Shown piece after piece: positions 20,646 to 31,790 of a stretch of DNA of 64,000 nt. Location: assembly GCF_902150065.1 (NCBI RefSeq), contig NC_043997.1, forward strand, positions 26,957,827 through 27,021,826, written 5' to 3'. The DNA is from Myripristis murdjan. Lineage: Eukaryota > Chordata > Actinopteri > Holocentriformes > Holocentridae. Position 1 is the first letter of the stretch; the number at the start of each line of letters is the position of its first letter. The position numbers and the translations under genes were made by a program. Under the pieces are notes generated by a model that saw only the letters and a list, made by a program, of their open reading frames with translations, was not told the origin of the DNA and did not search any database.

Positions 20646-20780
20646 GAGTGCATCGTTCCTGGAGATACTGCAGTACCGGGTCCATGCGTGGAGTGGACGG
20701 AGCAAGCCCCTATTCCATCTCCCTGTTCCAGAAATCCATTTAATATATGGTCCCCGGGTAGGAGATGTATCAGATATTAA
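20646..20780 (-). pseudogene. U2 snRNA nt 54-188, 5'-truncated, array edge
   Basis: 135 nt matching the U2 3' part and diverged from the other two copies. The Sm site reads GATTTCTGG, with one of the two changes. The 5' 53 nt, including the branch-site pairing region, are replaced by unrelated sequence from 20781. Confidence 0.9.
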
Positions 20781-21032
20781 GAGACTGAAACTTTATAAGA
20801 GAAAAATAAATCTAGGAAAAGGTTCAATAGCTATGATGTACATTACCTAAACGTACTTAAGAGATGCTCAAGAAGCTGACTGACATGGAGTATCCACATG
20901 AATTCAAGATCAGGCAATATAGACAAAAAGCAATTGTTTAAATAGTCAAAGTGAGCTTAACGAGTTAGAAAATGAGAAATACATTATGTGTATTGTCGAG
21001 AATATTTTGTATACTCACAAGCCAAAACTTAC
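20781..21032. other. Unannotated A/T-rich stretch after the array
   Basis: No array sequence, gene or repeat recognised. It probably belongs to the intron after the KDZ exon on the minus strand. Confidence 0.4.
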
Positions 21033-21300
21033 CACAATGGGACTTAGCCTTATCCACAGTGACAGTTGTTGGAGGCAATGGCTGAAAGAATCCGGCTGTC
21101 ATTTCATCTCTGTTATGAAGGACGTGTCTGGTGTGCATGCCGACGTCACATTCAGCACAGAAGAAGGGGCATGGTCGACAGTCACGACAACGGACAGCAG
21201 CTGGATTGCTCCCACACTGTTGGCAGATGTGTGCGGCCACATATTCTTGTGAAACAATGGTGTTCACAAGGGGTCTCTCTGCCCTCCAGCTCTCTGACAA
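21033..21300 (-). pseudogene. KDZ transposase exon with CxC-type cysteine cluster
   Basis: The minus frame has CQQCGSNPAAVRCRDC followed by CPFFCAECDVGMH and a downstream H, the cysteine/histidine cluster associated with KDZ (Kyakuja-Dileera-Zisupton) transposases. It ends at a strong splice donor (TGTG|GTAAGT, intron from 21032). No catalytic domain is visible, so it is a fragment or its other exons are gone. Long plus-strand ORFs here are shadows. Confidence 0.7.
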
Positions 21301-21710
21301 GACACTGTTTCGTGTGCTCCGGTTCGAGGAAGCCTGACAAGGAGCTCTTGATACTTCCTGCTCATCACCAGCATCATTCAGTGAGTGCTGGAGATCTCGT
21401 AGAAAACATTCTGTTAAAATTGTATGGAATACTCAAAGACAACACTTTTTTACAATACCAAAAGTGTACTGTATGGAGTGGGTGTAGCAGTGAAAGGTCA
21501 CCTCACAGGTAGTGTCAGGAGCACTGAATGGAGGATCAGTCTTGCGACTGTGACCAGCTGTATCGGAAAGAAAAAACTAATTTCTGAATATATAACATTA
21601 AAATTTCCTACACATCAGCCTGAAATGGCACAAGCTCTCTGTGTCATATTTAGATGGAGATTCGGTTATCTGTCTATGAGGCGTCATATACTATATTGTA
21701 TATATTATAT

Positions 21711-22356
21711 CCCTCTACTGCACACAATTTGATGGTACATGATAAAAAATGATTCCACATTATTTCTTGGTTCATTTTGGGACACTACTGATAAAATAAT
21801 TTTTTTTTTTTTTTTATGACCCCCTCATTCCAAAATATTTTTTTGTTGCCTGAGGGCAACATCGTGCAACATCATGCAACATCGTGCAACATCGTGCAAC
21901 AATTGTACAAAGCACAAAACACAAATACATAGTTAGCAAAGACATCTATTGAAAAGTACCCCTTATTGCACAACGTTGCCCTAAAGCAACGTTAAGAAAA
22001 ACTGATATTCTGAACAAGCTAAATAAAAAAAACTTCATAAAACCTGACAAAAGTCTTCTCTACACCTTCATGGACACACACATATTTTTTATTTACAGTT
22101 TTTGTCATTTTAAATAAGATTAAAAAAGCAAATAATCTTACCTTCTTCTCACACCATGTGCGCCTGTGGCCATGTGTCAGAAAAGGAAGTCTCACCCTCA
22201 AATGGTGCTTGATAGAGAATCCCAAACTTTACTGGACTATTATTTGATACTTTTTCTGTCATTCTAGCTGGCTGCAATTATTTAAAGCGACATATATTGG
22301 TCACAGGGCTTAAGAAAACTTTACGTTGCCTGAGGGCAACGCTGTGCAGTAGAGGG
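21711..22356. mobile_element. Small TIR DNA element with GTTGCC...GGCAAC palindromes
   Basis: 646 bp bounded by perfect 14-bp inverted repeats CCCTCTACTGCACA / TGTGCAGTAGAGGG. The flanks are ATAT on both sides, but the area is A/T-rich, so the target duplication is uncertain. Inside are three palindromes of the type GTTGCCTGAGGGCAAC (about 21845, 21975, 22325) and a short array of ATCGTGCAAC decamers at 21861-21900. Superfamily not assigned. Confidence 0.65.
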
Positions 22357-22892
22357 ATATATATTATATATATATATTCATTACATGAAGATTTTAACAT
22401 TTATCCGCCAGTGTGGTGGATAGCCTTACGAGTCGAGTCTCTGCTGGTATATGATCGCCAGTCTCTTTTACTTCTCCGGCAGAGAATCGGGAATTTCACT
22501 GATTTTAATCACGGTGGTGGAAATACGTTGCCCCCGTTCTTGGCGTGGATTCCGCCTCACCTGTGCCGGGCCTCGGCCCTACCTTCTCGGTGGAAGCGCC
22601 CCCGTCGCCGCGGCAGTCGCGGTGGTCGGCTGGTGAAGCTGAAGCTATGGCTGACACGCTCTTCGGCCATTTCCCGAACAGGATATGGATTATTATATCC
22701 TCACACTGTGCCCCGACGCTTCCTCGACCCAATCGACGCCTGCCTGGTGCCCGTTGCCGGCTTATTTGACGGACCCCAGCCCCGCCGCCTCTGCCCTCCC
22801 CGGGTCTCTCAGCGCTGGGTGGACTATCGGCTCCTGAGGACGTTACCCCGGGCTTCCCGATCCACTGGACTACGGGCCCCAGCCCCCTGCAG

Positions 22893-23823
22893 GATTGGCT
22901 TGGTGAACACCAGATCCCTGGTGAACAAAACTTTCATCCTGAGGGATTTCTTTAGCTTCTGTGCCCTGGATTTTCTCTGTGTGACAGAGACTTGGATCGG
23001 TGCCGGTGAGTCCAGCGCTCTAGTCGAACTTTTACCTGCTGGATGTTCATATTTTAACTCCCCGCGGATGTCGGGTCGTGGAGGAGGGACGGCGGTGGTT
23101 TATAAAAACGTTTTTAAATGTAAGCAGCGCACCGTTTTATCCCCACTTTCCAGCTTTGAAGTGACTTTATTTGAGGTGGGTCGCTCCGACCCGGTGCTGT
23201 GCGCTGTCATATACCGACCCCCCAAATACAATAAGGACTTTCTGATGGACTTTTCTGGTTTCCTGGCTGAAATCATGCCAAAGTATGATCGTGCCATTTT
23301 CCTTGGGGATTTTAATATACATGTGTGTTGTCCTGATAAGCCGTTGGTGAAGGACTTTTTAAGCCTTATTGACTCTTTTAATTTGGTGCAGTGTGTGTCT
23401 GGTCCCACACATGAACATGGGCACACATTAGACCTTGTCCTCTCTTATGGTTTATCTGTGTCTAACTTGGAGATTTGTGACGATGTGATTTCTGATCATA
23501 TGCCTGTTGTGTTTGAAGCTGCTTTCTCCTGTGCTGATGTTAAATCTGGCGCCTCTGTTCTGAGTCGTCGGATTTTTAACTCTTTAACTGCTGGTCAGTT
23601 CTCTGTGACTTTTAATCAGCGCTGTGTCCGTCCTGCCTCTGCTAACACAGAGGAGCTCAGCTCCTGGTTTAACTCCTCCTGCCGAACCATACTGGACTCT
23701 GTGGCTCCAATAAAAACTGTGCAGCCCAAGTCTAAATCTGAGCCCTGGTTTGATGAGACAACTCGTGCAGCTAGACGGGAGTGCCGCAAAGCTGAGCGGA
23801 GGTGGAAGAAGGACAAGCTGCAG
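22893..23823 (+). pseudogene. L2 LINE endonuclease domain
   Basis: The open frame (starts as far up as 22297) carries the L2 endonuclease signature: GLVNTRSLVNK, FLCVTETWI, GRGGGTAVVYK, YRPPKYNKDF, FLGDFNIHV, GHTLDLVLSYG and SDHMPVVFE, then the linker WFDETTRAARRECRKAERRW. Catalytic Asn, Glu, Asp and His positions appear present. It stops soon after entering the inserted element, so the LINE cannot make a full ORF2. Confidence 0.85.
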
Positions 23824-25029
23824 AGGCCTGTACCATAAAGCTGGATTAACATAGTCGGGCTTTCTCTTACTTATCTGGCTTCACTTAACGAGACATCAGC
23901 ACTCAGGATTTTCGGTACCATAAAGCCGACTATCAACTCGCTAATTCAACCCAGGCTTTCCAATCTAGATCTGTGCGCGCTCACATAAAAAGGGCGGAGT
24001 TTGCTGCATGCGACCAATCGCAGACATGGAAAAATCTACCCGAGCCGCATACGTCACAACCGAGGAGTAGACAATAATCATTAATAAATACGAGGAATAT
24101 AAATCAATAATCCAGGCAAAAAGCAACTCAGTTGCAGCTGCCAAGAGCCGCAAGGAATGGTGGCAAAAAATCGCCGACTGTGTCAATGCGTAAATTAGTG
24201 GGATTATAATCTGACTTCCCCACCATGACGGCAAGAGTCGATCTGACTACACTAAATGAATGTGTCTCCCACTCAACCCCACACTCCTTCAGAGGAACTG
24301 GCCCTCTCTCACAGTGAGGGGCGACCCTCGCTGGACCGCTGCCTTCAGTTTGAGTTTCGTCAGAATCGTCACTTTGATTCAACTGATTCTGATATTTCAT
24401 TTTATAAAGCATCTGACGCCTCGTGATTATTCTGCTGGTTAAAATATTATTTCACTGTCACTTAAAGACAGTAAAACATTTAGCATCAACTCCCATGTGG
24501 ACTTTTCAGGACAGACCCCCTAAATACTAAATATGAGCAAACTAATGGAAACCTAAAGGAGCCCAGAGGCTGGCGTGTATTTTATCAAACTTTTATTTAA
24601 CCCTCTGAATTAAATTCCCCTAATTTATTTTCATAAACATTAAAAAAAAAAAAAAAAAAAAATCATTAGGCTACATCAGTCTACAAGATCAATTTTTGGT
24701 TGGACAGTGCAGTCATGAGTAAAAAAAAAAAAAAAATAGCCTACAAGAAGAATAGTAAAATGTATTAATTTTAATTTTATAAAAGAAGAAGAAAGGGAAA
24801 ATGGGCAGGCCATTTTCCAAGAGAGCTGATTGGTCAGTAGGTGGGGCTTTTCTACCTGCTGAGCTCTTATCCTGAACTTAACCTGCTCCGGAGCAGGTTA
24901 GGTGTTCAGCATACGTTACCACGGCAACGTAGCCCGATAAAAAGAAAGCCACCTTTATGGTACAGAAAAGCCAGGGTTAAGCCTGAAGTTAGCTCGCTAA
25001 GCCGAAATCCAGCTTTATGGTACAGGCCT
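23824..25029. mobile_element. PIF/Harbinger-like non-autonomous element in L2
   Basis: 1206 bp with near-perfect TIRs (AGGCCTGTACCATAAAGCTG at the left and its inverse at the right) and a 3-bp target duplication CAG (23821-23823, 25030-25032). Removing it restores the L2 reading frame (LQ then VSFQILKD). Subterminal copies of TACCATAAAGC are repeated. It contains A-tracts at about 24642 and 24721 and no transposase. Related TIRs (AGGCCTGTATCACGAAGC) occur at 41486 and 42088. Confidence 0.88.
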
Positions 25030-25032
25030 CAG

Positions 25033-26892
25033 GTTTCCTTCCAAATCCTCAAGGACTGTTGGTACTGCTACCAGGACACAGTTAAAGAATCTAAAAGAAA
25101 ATACCTGGCAAACCTCATTGAGTCAAATCGTCATAACCGACGTGTATTATTCAAAACCATTGACACTGTTCTAAATGCCCCACAGCCTGTCAGCTTGGAG
25201 GCATCTCCTGAAACTTGCAATAGCTTCCTGCACTTTTTTATTGATAAAGTTGCTACTGCAAGGGCTCTCATCCCAGCTCCTGCATCTGATCCCTCTGTCC
25301 CTGTCCCTTGTTCTGCAGCTTTTGAGGAGTTTGAGCCGGTGTCGTTATCATTTTTAGAAGATCTGATTGGCCACATTAAGCCTTCAGGCTCCCCCTGTGA
25401 CGTGGTCCCTCCTGGTTTCCTGAAAAAAGTTTTTCCCAGTATAGGGCAGTCAGTTCTGGCCATCATCAACAGTAGTCTGGCCTCTGGTGTTGTTCCCCTG
25501 AGTTTTAAACATGCAGTGGTCCAGCCCCTACTTAAAAAACCTGGCCTTGATAGCAGCGTGCTGGCCAATTTCAGGCCCATCTCCAAGCTGCCTTTTATTT
25601 CTAAAATCTTAGAAAAAGTTTTCCATGCTCAACTCAAATCATATTTAGATGAACATGATGTCCTGGAGGTTTTTCAATCTGGCTTTAAAAATCTGCATAG
25701 CACCGAGTCAGCCTTACTAAAAGTGTTTAATGACATCCTCTTAGCAAATGACTCCGGTGACCATGTAGTTCTGGTTTTATTGGACTTAACAGCAGCCTTT
25801 GACACCGTGGACCACAACACTCTAGTGGCTCGGTTACGCCACCTAGTGGGCATCTGCGGTACTGCATTGGAGTGGTTCAAGTCCTATCTGGCCGACAGAA
25901 GTATGAGTGTGAGCCTTGGTGACTCAGAATCCAGCTCTGCGCCTCTGCCACATGGGGTGCCACAGGGGTCAATTTTAGGGCCTCTGCTTTTCTCCTTGTA
26001 CTTACTACCCCTAGGATCCATCCTGAGAAGGCATGGCATCTCTTTCCACTTTTATGCTGACGACAGTCAGATATATGTGCCACTCAAAAAGAAAAATGCC
26101 TTCTCACTCACACCACTTCTGGCATGTCTTGAAGACATCAAAGCCTGGTTGGCCCTAAACTTCTTAAATTTTAATGAGAAAAAAACAGAAGTGATGGTGT
26201 TTGGTCCCAGTGGCCTTTGTGAACCCCCCCCTGTTGACTTGGGCCCTTTGGCAGATTTTTTAAAGCAAACAGTCTCAAACTTGGGTTTTAAAATGGACAG
26301 TGATTTTAAATTAGATCGGCAAATCAGCTCAGTAGTAAAGTCCAGCTTTTTCCATATTCGACATCTGGCAAAAGTCAAACCTTTCTTAGCACATCAGCAC
26401 TTTGAAACAGTGGTCCATGCCTTCATTACATCTCGGCTAGATTACTGCAATGCACTTTATTTTGGAGTCAGCCAGTCCTCCCTCGCACGTCTCCAGTTGG
26501 TGCAAAATGCAGCCGCACGCCTTCTAACTGGAGTACGAAAGAGGGAGCATATAACCCCCATCCTGGCCTCCCTCCACTGGCTGCCTGTGCACTTTAGGGT
26601 TCATTTTAAGATTCTTTTATTTGTTTTTAAATCCCTAAATGGTCTGGCCCCTCCTTACCTCTCTGAGCTTCTTCACCCCTACGCTCCTGCTCAGTGCCTC
26701 AGGTCAGCCGACCTGCTGCTCCTGGAGGTACCGAGGTCAAAACGGAAGCTCAGAGGGGATAGAGCTTTTTCAATTGCCGGTCCGAAACTGTGGAACGAGC
26801 TCCCCCTCCACATCAGACAGGCCTCCACACTGTCCATTTTTAAAACTCGTCTTAAAACCCATTTTTATTCCTTGGCTTTCAACCCCGCATGA
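25033..26892 (+). pseudogene. L2 LINE reverse transcriptase domain
   Basis: About 620 codons without a stop. RT motifs in order: [94 protein letters not shown] and [11 protein letters not shown], followed by the typical L2 C-terminus ([31 protein letters not shown]). The YADD catalytic box is intact. The frame extends upstream into the inserted element (from 24841), but those residues are not LINE sequence. Confidence 0.9.
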
Positions 26893-27234
26893 GACTCCGC
26901 TTCTGTTTTAGTGTTTTATGATTTGTTTTAATTATTGGTTTTATTTATTTGTGTTTGTTTGAATTTACTTTTAATTGTTTTAGTGTTGTTTCAGTGTTTT
27001 ATGGTTTGTTTTATTTATTGTTTTTATTTGTCTGTTTTAATTTACTTTTAATTGTTTTATTCTCTTTATTAAATTGTTTTATTGTTTTATATTGTTTTAA
27101 AAACAATAAAAACAATAAACAATTATTTTAATATTTATTTTCCTGTTAGTGCCTATTTTTGTACAGCACTTTGTTGCAGCTGTGGTTGTTTTAAAGGGCT
27201 TTATAAATAAAGTTGAGTTGAGTTGAGTTGAGCT

Positions 27235-27966
27235 ATGTTTACAACGAAGTGGCAGCCAGTGGAAAAGGGAATAGTAACAGGGTGTACCATCTCTCCCATC
27301 TTGTTCATCATGGGAATGAACCTAATCATCTCTGCAGCGAGTATGAAGTCAAGAGGACCAAAGACTGCTGCAGGAAATCAATTGCCAGCAATCAGGGCAT
27401 TCATGGATGACCTTACCGTGATAACACCAACTCATGTGCAGGCAAGATGGGTCCTGGCGGAACTGGATCGTATGGCTACCTGGGCGAAGATGATCTTCAA
27501 GCCCAAGAAGTCAAGGTGCCTGGTGATCCAAAAAGGTAAGTTAACGGAGAGGTTCAAGCTGCTCGTTCAAGGGGAAGCTATCCCGAACATCCAGGGGAAC
27601 CCGATTAAGTGCCTTGGAAAGTGGTATGATGATTCCCTGACAGATAAAAACAGCATTTCCAGCATGGAAAAACAAGTTGAGGTATGGTTGAAGAAGGTCG
27701 ATAAGTCTGGCCTGCCGGGGAAATATAAGTGCTGGATCTACCAACATGGCCTGCTCCAAAGACTTATGTGGCTTCTCACCATCTACAAGGTGCCTATAAC
27801 ATCAGTTGAAGGAATGGAGAGGAAGTTCAACAAGCACCTTCGAAGATGGTTGGGAATACCCCCAAGTTTTACATCTGTGGGGCTGTATATAAGGTCGGGT
27901 CAGCTCCAGCTTCCCTTGTCCTCAGTTGTGGAGGAGTTCAAAGTGCAGACTGTCCCTGACATATAG
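27235..27966 (+). pseudogene. RLE-LINE reverse transcriptase fragment
   Basis: Shows the RT motifs GIVTGCTISPILF and FMDDLTVITPT, then the thumb and linker region (KCLGKWYDDSL, LRRWLGIPPSFTS). The frame shifts near 27940; the continuation (TYRDSQDHLIREAG, then QGAWTRWNLPKR) lies in the next frame at 27926-28282. Confidence 0.8.
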
Positions 27967-28655
27967 GGACTCCCAAGACCATCTCATCAGGGAAGCAGGA
28001 ATAAAAACAAGATCCCACAGGAAGTGGGCCGTCAGCACGGCAGTTACCCAGGCAGAATCCTCTCTCAGGACTAGAGATACCATTGGAAAACCCTGCACTG
28101 GAAGACGTCTAGGGACATCGCATTTCCAGCAGTGGTCAAAGTCCACTCCCAGGGAAAGGAGGACCATGATCCAGGACGAAGTCCGTAACCTTGAGGAAGA
28201 AGGGAGGAGAGCTAAATCTGTGGAGCTCGCAACCCAAGGGGCCTGGACAAGGTGGAACCTGCCCAAGAGGACCATCACGTAGAGTGAACTGTGGCGGCTG
28301 GAGCCTTTTCGCATCTCCTTTCTGCTCCGAGCGGTGTACTACACCTTACCAACCCATCAACCTGCACAGATGGGGAATGAGGGAGGACCCGCTGTGCAGG
28401 CTGTGTGGTGGCAAAGGAACCATGGCGCACATTCTCTCGGGTTGTAAAACAGCTTTGACCCAGGGGAGGTATAGGTGGCGCCACGATAAGGTGTTAGCAT
28501 CGCTCGCTGACATCTTGGAGCAGGTGAGAAGAAAGATGTAGCCAGCCAAAGCAAGACCACTGCCAAGTACCATCTCCTTCATAAAAGAAGGCCACAGACC
28601 AGTCGCTCAAGGCCAAATCAAGGAAAACCTGCTTCAGTCAGCCCAGGGATGGGAA

Positions 28656-28901
28656 ATGGAGGTCGACTTGGGGAGGAAACTCCGATTCCCAGAGGCGGTA
28701 TTGTCCACCACTCTGAGACCAGATATTATCATGTGGTCTCCAGAGGGCAAGAAAATCATCCTGGTGGAACTAACAGTCCCATGGGAGGAGGGTTGTGAGG
28801 AGGCGGCAGAAAGAAAGAAAGCCAAGTACCAACAGCTGGTCACGGACTGTAAGAGCAAGGGGTGGACGACATTGCTGATGACAGTGGAAGTGGGATGTTG
28901 A
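28656..28901 (+). pseudogene. RLE-LINE C-terminal endonuclease fragment
   Basis: RPDIIMWSPEGKKIILVELT and VPWEEGCEEA form a PD-(D/E)XK-like core of a restriction-like endonuclease. Just upstream (28380-28440) is the conserved CRLCGGKGTMAHILSGC cysteine/histidine motif of this LINE group. A stop at about 28540 separates the two. Confidence 0.75.
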
Positions 28902-29321
28902 GGATTCCCAGCTCAATCTGCATGGAATCTGATGACAAGGGTGGGTCTGAGAGGCCACCTGAGGAAAACAGCTGTTCATAGGCTGGAGGAAGCGGCTGAG
29001 AGAGCCTCCTGCTGGCTGTGGTTTAAGAGGGAAGACACTAGCTGGAAGCCTGGAGGAGAGGGGCAGTGACCTGGCCAAGCACTGCTGACCCGCCAACTGG
29101 AAAGTGTTGTGGATAAGGGTCGAAACACTCTAAGAAGGTTGGGGACCACCTGATGACCTCTCCCCCAGGCCAAGGCTTCATTCATTTGAAATGGATTAGG
29201 AGAAGCATCTTGTATGTATTATGAATATAATAAGTTTTTTTCTGGAATAATATGACCAAACAAACACAAATCAATTCAAATCAGATCATCAAAATATCTT
29301 GATTGAAAAAACAATACTGAC

Positions 29322-29550
29322 CCTGATTTGACTGATTCCTGCTTGATCTTGGCCTTGGAGAGAGCACGTTTCCATCCCTGTCTCTCTTTTTCCACCTCAC
29401 CCTTGGTTCAGGTGGTGGTGGTACTGCTGCTGCTGCTGCCCCTTCCTGCACCTCACCAGATAAGTCCCCAAGACTGTGGAGGTGATCATTGAGCTCATAC
29501 TGATCAACCAGGTAATCCAGGCTCAGAAGTTGATCTTCTGAATCACTCAT
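29322..29550 (-). CDS. Unidentified first coding exon
   Basis: From ATG at 29550 the minus frame reads MSDSEDQLLSLDYLVDQYEL, then an acidic segment, a run of alanines, prolines and a basic RWKKRDRDG segment. It ends at a good splice donor (ATCAGG|GTCAGT, intron from 29321). No downstream exon was found. An acidic start followed by a basic patch is seen in some transposase-derived genes, but I do not recognise it. (AGAC)n and (CT)n tracts lie directly upstream. Confidence 0.4.
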
Positions 29551-29569
29551 GGTGACGACTGATCAGAAA

Positions 29570-29651
29570 CACAGACAGACAGACAGACAGGCAGGCAGAC
29601 AGACAGACTCACAAAGAGATGGACAGATGCAAACAAACAAAAGACAAACAG

Positions 29652-29703
<52 letters not shown>
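29570..29703. repeat. (CAGA)n and (CT)n simple repeats
   Basis: ACAGACAG-type repeats at about 29570-29610 and a pure CT run at about 29656-29702. Confidence 0.9.
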
Positions 29704-29705
<2 letters not shown>

Positions 29706-31439
29706 AGTAGCTCTTAAAAGTGCCTTTGTGTTGTTGGTTTTGGTGGAAATACCGATGAAACAAAGAGTTTATAGCAGATCAGAAACACCTGTTAAGAGAA
29801 AACAATAGAACTGAGTAACTTATTCTCTTTGTCGTTCATCCCTAAGCTACAGTATGTTTATATTTATGGTTTAAAATAGAGAAATTGTGAATACAGGTCT
29901 CATTATAACTACTTAATGTTAATGAAAACTGAATAAAAGTTCACATTTTTCTATCTCCTGGAACACAGTTAAAAATGTCTGAGTTAGGGGTCTGGGGTTG
30001 CTCACCCAAATGTAGAACTCTGTCCACTAGTAGTGTGAAGATGTTGTGCTATTAAGGACAGTATTTTGGAATAATTTTTACGCTGAAGCATACTTTTAAT
30101 TTGAAGAAGATCGGAAGTAGGGAGCATTCTGTTTTATTTATTTTAGCGGGTTTTATCTTTCTGGCGGACTTTTGCCGTCACAAGACCGGGAAAGCACCAT
30201 GAGAGTATAATGCAGGAATGGTATTAAATAGCCTACTGATGGGTGCTGAACAAATCGTTCAAAGCCCCTGTCTTGACAACTTAACACAGAGCAGAGTTAA
30301 CCCCCGCTAACAGTTAACGTTAAAAGTGATCCACAATGACAGGTGAAATGTCAACATCTAGAGGAGCTCAGAAAATCAATTTACTCACACATGTTTTAAG
30401 TCGTAATTAAGACATCTGCAAATGCTCAACGATACAATTCATTGGATATAATGTTGTATTATGTTACCTTATGTTCAACGGTGCTATCCCGCCAGCAAGG
30501 TTAAATTCAAGACTTTTTTTTTTTTTTTTTTCATTTGTGCTGACAAATGGTGAATCACTGCTGGAGATTTAATCTTCACCCTAATATTTAAACCATGCAA
30601 GTAATTTATCACATTAAATAAAACATGTAGCAGACGTATAGTCACACAACTTACCTTCACAGTAGTTTGGGAGCGAAAGAGCAAATTCCCAAGAGTGTGC
30701 CAGGGCTGACATCAAAATCCGGAAGTTTAGCATTGCGCTGGTTCCAGGAAAAGAAAGTGAATGGGATTTTTGCATTCTGTTTTGGATTATGTCAGAAAAT
30801 AAGCTCTGTGGTTAACACAAGTTTATGAAACGTATACGTTTTGTTCAGCGAGATTGTATAATGGGGAAATCGGACTGTTTTTACTTGTTGAAGACCCATA
30901 AATAACATAAAATAACATACATAAGAACACTCTTGCCTGTTCGGGGGTGATGACGTTTAATGTCCCCGACAGAGTTTGTAGTCATATTGAGCAATTTGTT
31001 AACAATCGCCTTTTTTACGACACGTAAAAGCTTCAAAAAGAGTATTTATTGACGTGTTTTATGTCGTAGAACAAAACCTGAAACTTGCTTAAGCTGTTGT
31101 TAACCACAGACCTAATTTGAGGTATTTTACCAAAATCCCATTAAAAAAGAAAGTGTTAAAAGCGCTAACGGAGTTCCGGGTTTACTGGCAGACTCTATTA
31201 CCAAGTTATATGACGCAGAAAATGCCACGTTACCATGACAACAAAGAGTTAGTTGACACCCCAAATGCTTCCTGTGGTGTCTATTTCAGACGTTGTGGGA
31301 GTTCTATGTAAGTCTGTCGGTTACCGAACTCGTCAAAAACTGACAAGAAACGGGTGCCTAATGAGTCGGCATGTGACGCTAAGGGACCCTGACCATTCGT
31401 CAGGCTGTTGACACATTGGGAGTGAGAATGTGTTGAATA
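29704..31439. other. Non-coding stretch with imperfect inverted repeats
   Basis: No gene recognised. Segments around 30759-30815 and 31085-31145 share AATGGGATTTT and CTGTGGTTAAC words in opposite orientation, which hints at the ends of a decayed DNA element of about 390 bp. An oligo-T run is at 30515-30531. Confidence 0.35.
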
Positions 31440-31790
31440 ATAAGCCCTGGGTCACCAAGGAGCTGAAACACTGCCTTAACCTAAAAAAATGGCATTTTCT
31501 CAAGGAGACAGGGATAGGGAGCTGAAAAAAAGAGATAAAACACAAAACCAGGATGGCCAGACTCCGATATAAAAAAAAGATCGAGGAGAAATTCACCACA
31601 GGAAATATCAGAGAGGCGTGGCAGAATCTCAGCATCATGATGGGCAGAGCACAGAGACCAGCAGGGATCAAGTGTACAGATCCTGCTGCCTTTGCAGAGC
31701 AGCTTAATACCTTCTATGTCAGGTTCAACAGGACGGACACTGAAGTTTGGACCCCATCCACCACCAGCTCTGCGCCTGCACCAATCAATG

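Larger units (their letters stand above)
15572..20780. repeat. snRNA array unit 3, with a divergent right end
   Basis: Near-identical to unit 1 up to about 20188. From there it switches to a diverged copy of the U1 3' spacer (compare 18078-18186 with 20195-20325), then a diverged U2 3' flank and a truncated U2. This is the edge of the array; non-array sequence starts at 20781. Confidence 0.88.
22381..27233 (+). mobile_element. L2-clade LINE, split by a Harbinger-like element
   Basis: Plus-strand LINE with an endonuclease (about 22893-23823), a reverse transcriptase (25033-26892), an A/T-rich 3' UTR, and a tail of TTGAG repeats ending at about 27233, as usual for L2 3' ends. A 1206-bp TIR element interrupts the linker between endonuclease and RT. 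The 5' end is uncertain. Confidence 0.85.
27234..29190 (+). mobile_element. 5'-truncated LINE with restriction-like endonuclease (R2/HERO-like)
   Basis: Starts within the RT domain, directly after the L2 TTGAG tail, and runs through a cysteine/histidine motif and a C-terminal PD-(D/E)XK-type endonuclease to a 3' UTR with GGATAAGGGTCGAAACAC. R2/NeSL/HERO-type LINEs have this order. Several frame changes and a stop separate the parts, so it is dead. A related 3' end lies at about 55066-55320 on the other strand. Confidence 0.75.

Noticed and set aside
3464-20780. Additional 5S, U5 or tRNA genes in the array
   Set aside because: Linked arrays in some fish carry them, but no matching sequence was seen here.
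24841-25032. N-terminal extension of the L2 RT ORF as a real protein part
   Set aside because: These codons belong to the inserted Harbinger-like element; the LINE sequence resumes at 25033.
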